From assembly GCA_018267435.1 (NCBI GenBank), contig JAFDYM010000135.1:1-6405 (forward strand): a stretch of 6,405 nt of DNA, written 5' to 3'. The notes below the pieces were generated by a model that worked only from the letters and a program-made list of their open reading frames with translations, searched no databases and was not told the DNA's origin. Source of the DNA: Bacteroidota bacterium. GTDB lineage: Bacteria; Bacteroidota; Bacteroidia; Chitinophagales; LD1. The position numbers and the translations under genes were made by a program. Position 1 is the stretch's first letter. Each line of letters starts with the position of its first letter. This document shows, one piece after another, positions 5,103 through 6,405 of this stretch.

Positions 5103-6405
5103 TTGGGTATCATTCAAAGGCAGGGCTTAACTAATGCAGTTATTACCTTTATAGGCCTTGTTATAGGATTTGTAAGCTTACTGTATATACAACCCAAGTT
5201 TCTTACCCCCGAAGAGATAGGTTTAACGCGGGTGTTATTCAGCGTTTCAGCTTTGGTAGGTATGTTTCTGCCACTAGGTATAGGCACTATCACGCTTAAG
5301 TATTTCCCTAAGTTCCGCAACGAAGAGAATGGCCATAATGGCTTTTTAGGATTCATAGCATTGTACATGCTTGCAGGCGTATTATTAATGGCTGTTGTGC
5401 TTTTTGCTACTAAGGGTTTTATTATTAATCAGTATCAGCAGCAATCTCCGCTTTTTACGGAATACTATAATTGCGTTCTGCCCTTCAGCTTTATTATAGG
5501 GTTGAATGGTATACTTGGTCTTTATTGCAATTCTCTTTTCAAAAGTGTTCTACCTGCCATACTAAACGATGTTCTATTACGAATAGGTTCGATTGTATTA
5601 TTCACTATCTACTTCTGCAAACTCATATCGCTGTCAGTATTTGTATGGTTGTTTGTAGGTATATATTTTATACAGGGTGCGGCTTTGTTACTTTATATAT
5701 TCAGTATACAGCAGGTTAACCTAAGGGCTAATTTTAAGATGATATCGGAGATAGGTTTTGCCGATATGGCAGTATACGGTATATGGATGAGCTTTGTATC
5801 GGTAGCTTCGATAGGTATAAAGTATATTGATTCGATAGTGATAGCCAAATACTATATACTTGACCTTGTCGGTATATATACCATAGCGGCATTTATACCT
5901 AATGTAATTGAAGCGCCGCTGCTTGCACTTGAACGTATAGCTGGTGCCAAAATAGCACATGCCATTTCGCATAATCAGATAGAAGAAGTAAAGAAGATAT
6001 ACTACAAGTCGTCGCGGTATTTGTTGGTATTAGGTGGCTTGATATTTATAGGTATTGTGGTGAACATACAGTTTGTATTGCAACTGCTACCACCTGCTTA
6101 CATGGGTGGGCTAGAAGTTGTATACATTATGAGCCTAGGAGCTATATTTAGTATTTTGGGTGGCAACAACACACAAATCATTTTTAGTTCAGAGAATTTT
6201 TGGAAGGGTGGTATATTACTGATAGGTGTTGCTGTTATGGCACTATTCTTAAACCTATTGCTTATACCGCGCTTTGGTATAAACGGTGCAGCCATGGCTA
6301 TGGCCATTTCTAGCTTGATATATACCGCTTCTAAATTTGTAATAATATACAAACAGTTTCGCCTACAGCCTTATACGTGGCATACCTTGCTGATAGTGCT
6401 GCTAA
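5103..6405 (+). CDS. Wzx-type oligosaccharide flippase, N-terminal 434 residues, cut by window edge
   Basis: Predicted inner-membrane protein that moves a lipid-linked glycan repeat unit to the periplasmic face (MATE/MVF-like polysaccharide transporter family). The open frame runs from a TTG start to the window end with no stop. The N-terminus GIIQRQGLTNAVITFIGLVI (2-21) has the short basic head and first membrane helix seen in Bacteroidota flippases. Hydrophobic segments by eye lie near 12-30, 42-62, 82-103, 123-143, 160-178, 180-201, 225-248, 255-275, 305-327, 337-355, 369-388 and 393-416, about twelve in all. Basic or mixed loops such as LKYFPKFRNEENGHNG (65-80) and HNQIEEVKKIYYKSSR (290-305) separate them. 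LLLIPRFGINGAAMAMAISS (385-404) matches the PxxGxxGAA-type C-terminal pattern of the family. Typical members have 450-510 residues, so little is missing. TTG as start is supported by AGGAA 5 nt upstream, an in-frame TAG at 5079-5081, and the absence of an in-frame ATG before residue 54. The transported glycan is unknown. Confidence 0.88.
   Translation, partial: MGIIQRQGLTNAVITFIGLVIGFVSLLYIQPKFLTPEEIGLTRVLFSVSALVGMFLPLGIGTITLKYFPKFRNEENGHNGFLGFIALYMLAGVLLMAVVLFATKGFIINQYQQQSPLFTEYYNCVLPFSFIIGLNGILGLYCNSLFKSVLPAILNDVLLRIGSIVLFTIYFCKLISLSVFVWLFVGIYFIQGAALLLYIFSIQQVNLRANFKMISEIGFADMAVYGIWMSFVSVASIGIKYIDSIVIAKYYILDLVGIYTIAAFIPNVIEAPLLALERIAGAKIAHAISHNQIEEVKKIYYKSSRYLLVLGGLIFIGIVVNIQFVLQLLPPAYMGGLEVVYIMSLGAIFSILGGNNTQIIFSSENFWKGGILLIGVAVMALFLNLLLIPRFGINGAAMAMAISSLIYTASKFVIIYKQFRLQPYTWHTLLIVLL

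Noticed and set aside
5114..6352. Several minus-strand open frames of about 80-85 codons opposite the flippase
   Set aside because: The plus strand has a continuous 434-codon frame with a typical multi-helix flippase pattern; the antisense frames have no domain or start signals.
1..6405. tRNA or rRNA genes, CRISPR arrays, insertion sequences, attachment sites
   Set aside because: Nearly all the sequence is covered by six glycan-locus genes and one partial gene; no regularly spaced repeats, transposase motifs, terminal inverted repeats or cloverleaf sequences were seen in the gaps.

Overview
The window is a stretch of a surface-glycan (O-antigen, capsule or exopolysaccharide type) biosynthesis locus, almost certainly from a member of the phylum Bacteroidota. 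The phylum call rests on AT-leaning coding DNA with heavy use of ATA for isoleucine, few clear Shine-Dalgarno sequences, a perfect match to the Bacteroidota -7 promoter element (TAnnTTTG) in front of the flippase gene, and proteins whose best remembered relatives are in Bacteroidota glycan clusters. I cannot name a genus. Almost all of the window is coding; no RNA gene, CRISPR array or mobile element was seen.

Layout. Positions 3016 down to 1 hold a tight minus-strand operon of four genes, in transcription order: a family-4-like glycosyltransferase (3016-1862), a class I SAM-dependent methyltransferase (1846-1136), a GHMP-fold sugar kinase closely resembling plant glucuronokinase (1134-142), and the first 46 codons of a GalU-type UTP:sugar-1-phosphate uridylyltransferase (139 to the window edge). 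Gaps are 15, 1 and 2 nt, so translation is probably coupled. A 44-bp divergent gap then leads to a single plus-strand GNAT acetyltransferase (3061-3999), whose stop codon overlaps that of a convergent minus-strand polysaccharide deacetylase (4991-3996). A 111-bp divergent control region (4992-5102) separates the deacetylase from a plus-strand Wzx-type flippase (5103 onwards) that runs off the right edge after 434 codons. Both genes flanking this region appear to start with TTG.

How the genes may work together (inference). The kinase and the uridylyltransferase could make a nucleotide sugar from a free sugar, most simply glucuronate to glucuronate-1-phosphate to UDP-glucuronate, as in the plant salvage route. 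The glycosyltransferase would add a sugar to a lipid-linked repeat unit, the methyltransferase, acetyltransferase and deacetylase would modify it, and the flippase would move it across the inner membrane. The most notable item is the coupling of a plant-glucuronokinase-like kinase to a GalU homologue in a bacterial glycan operon.
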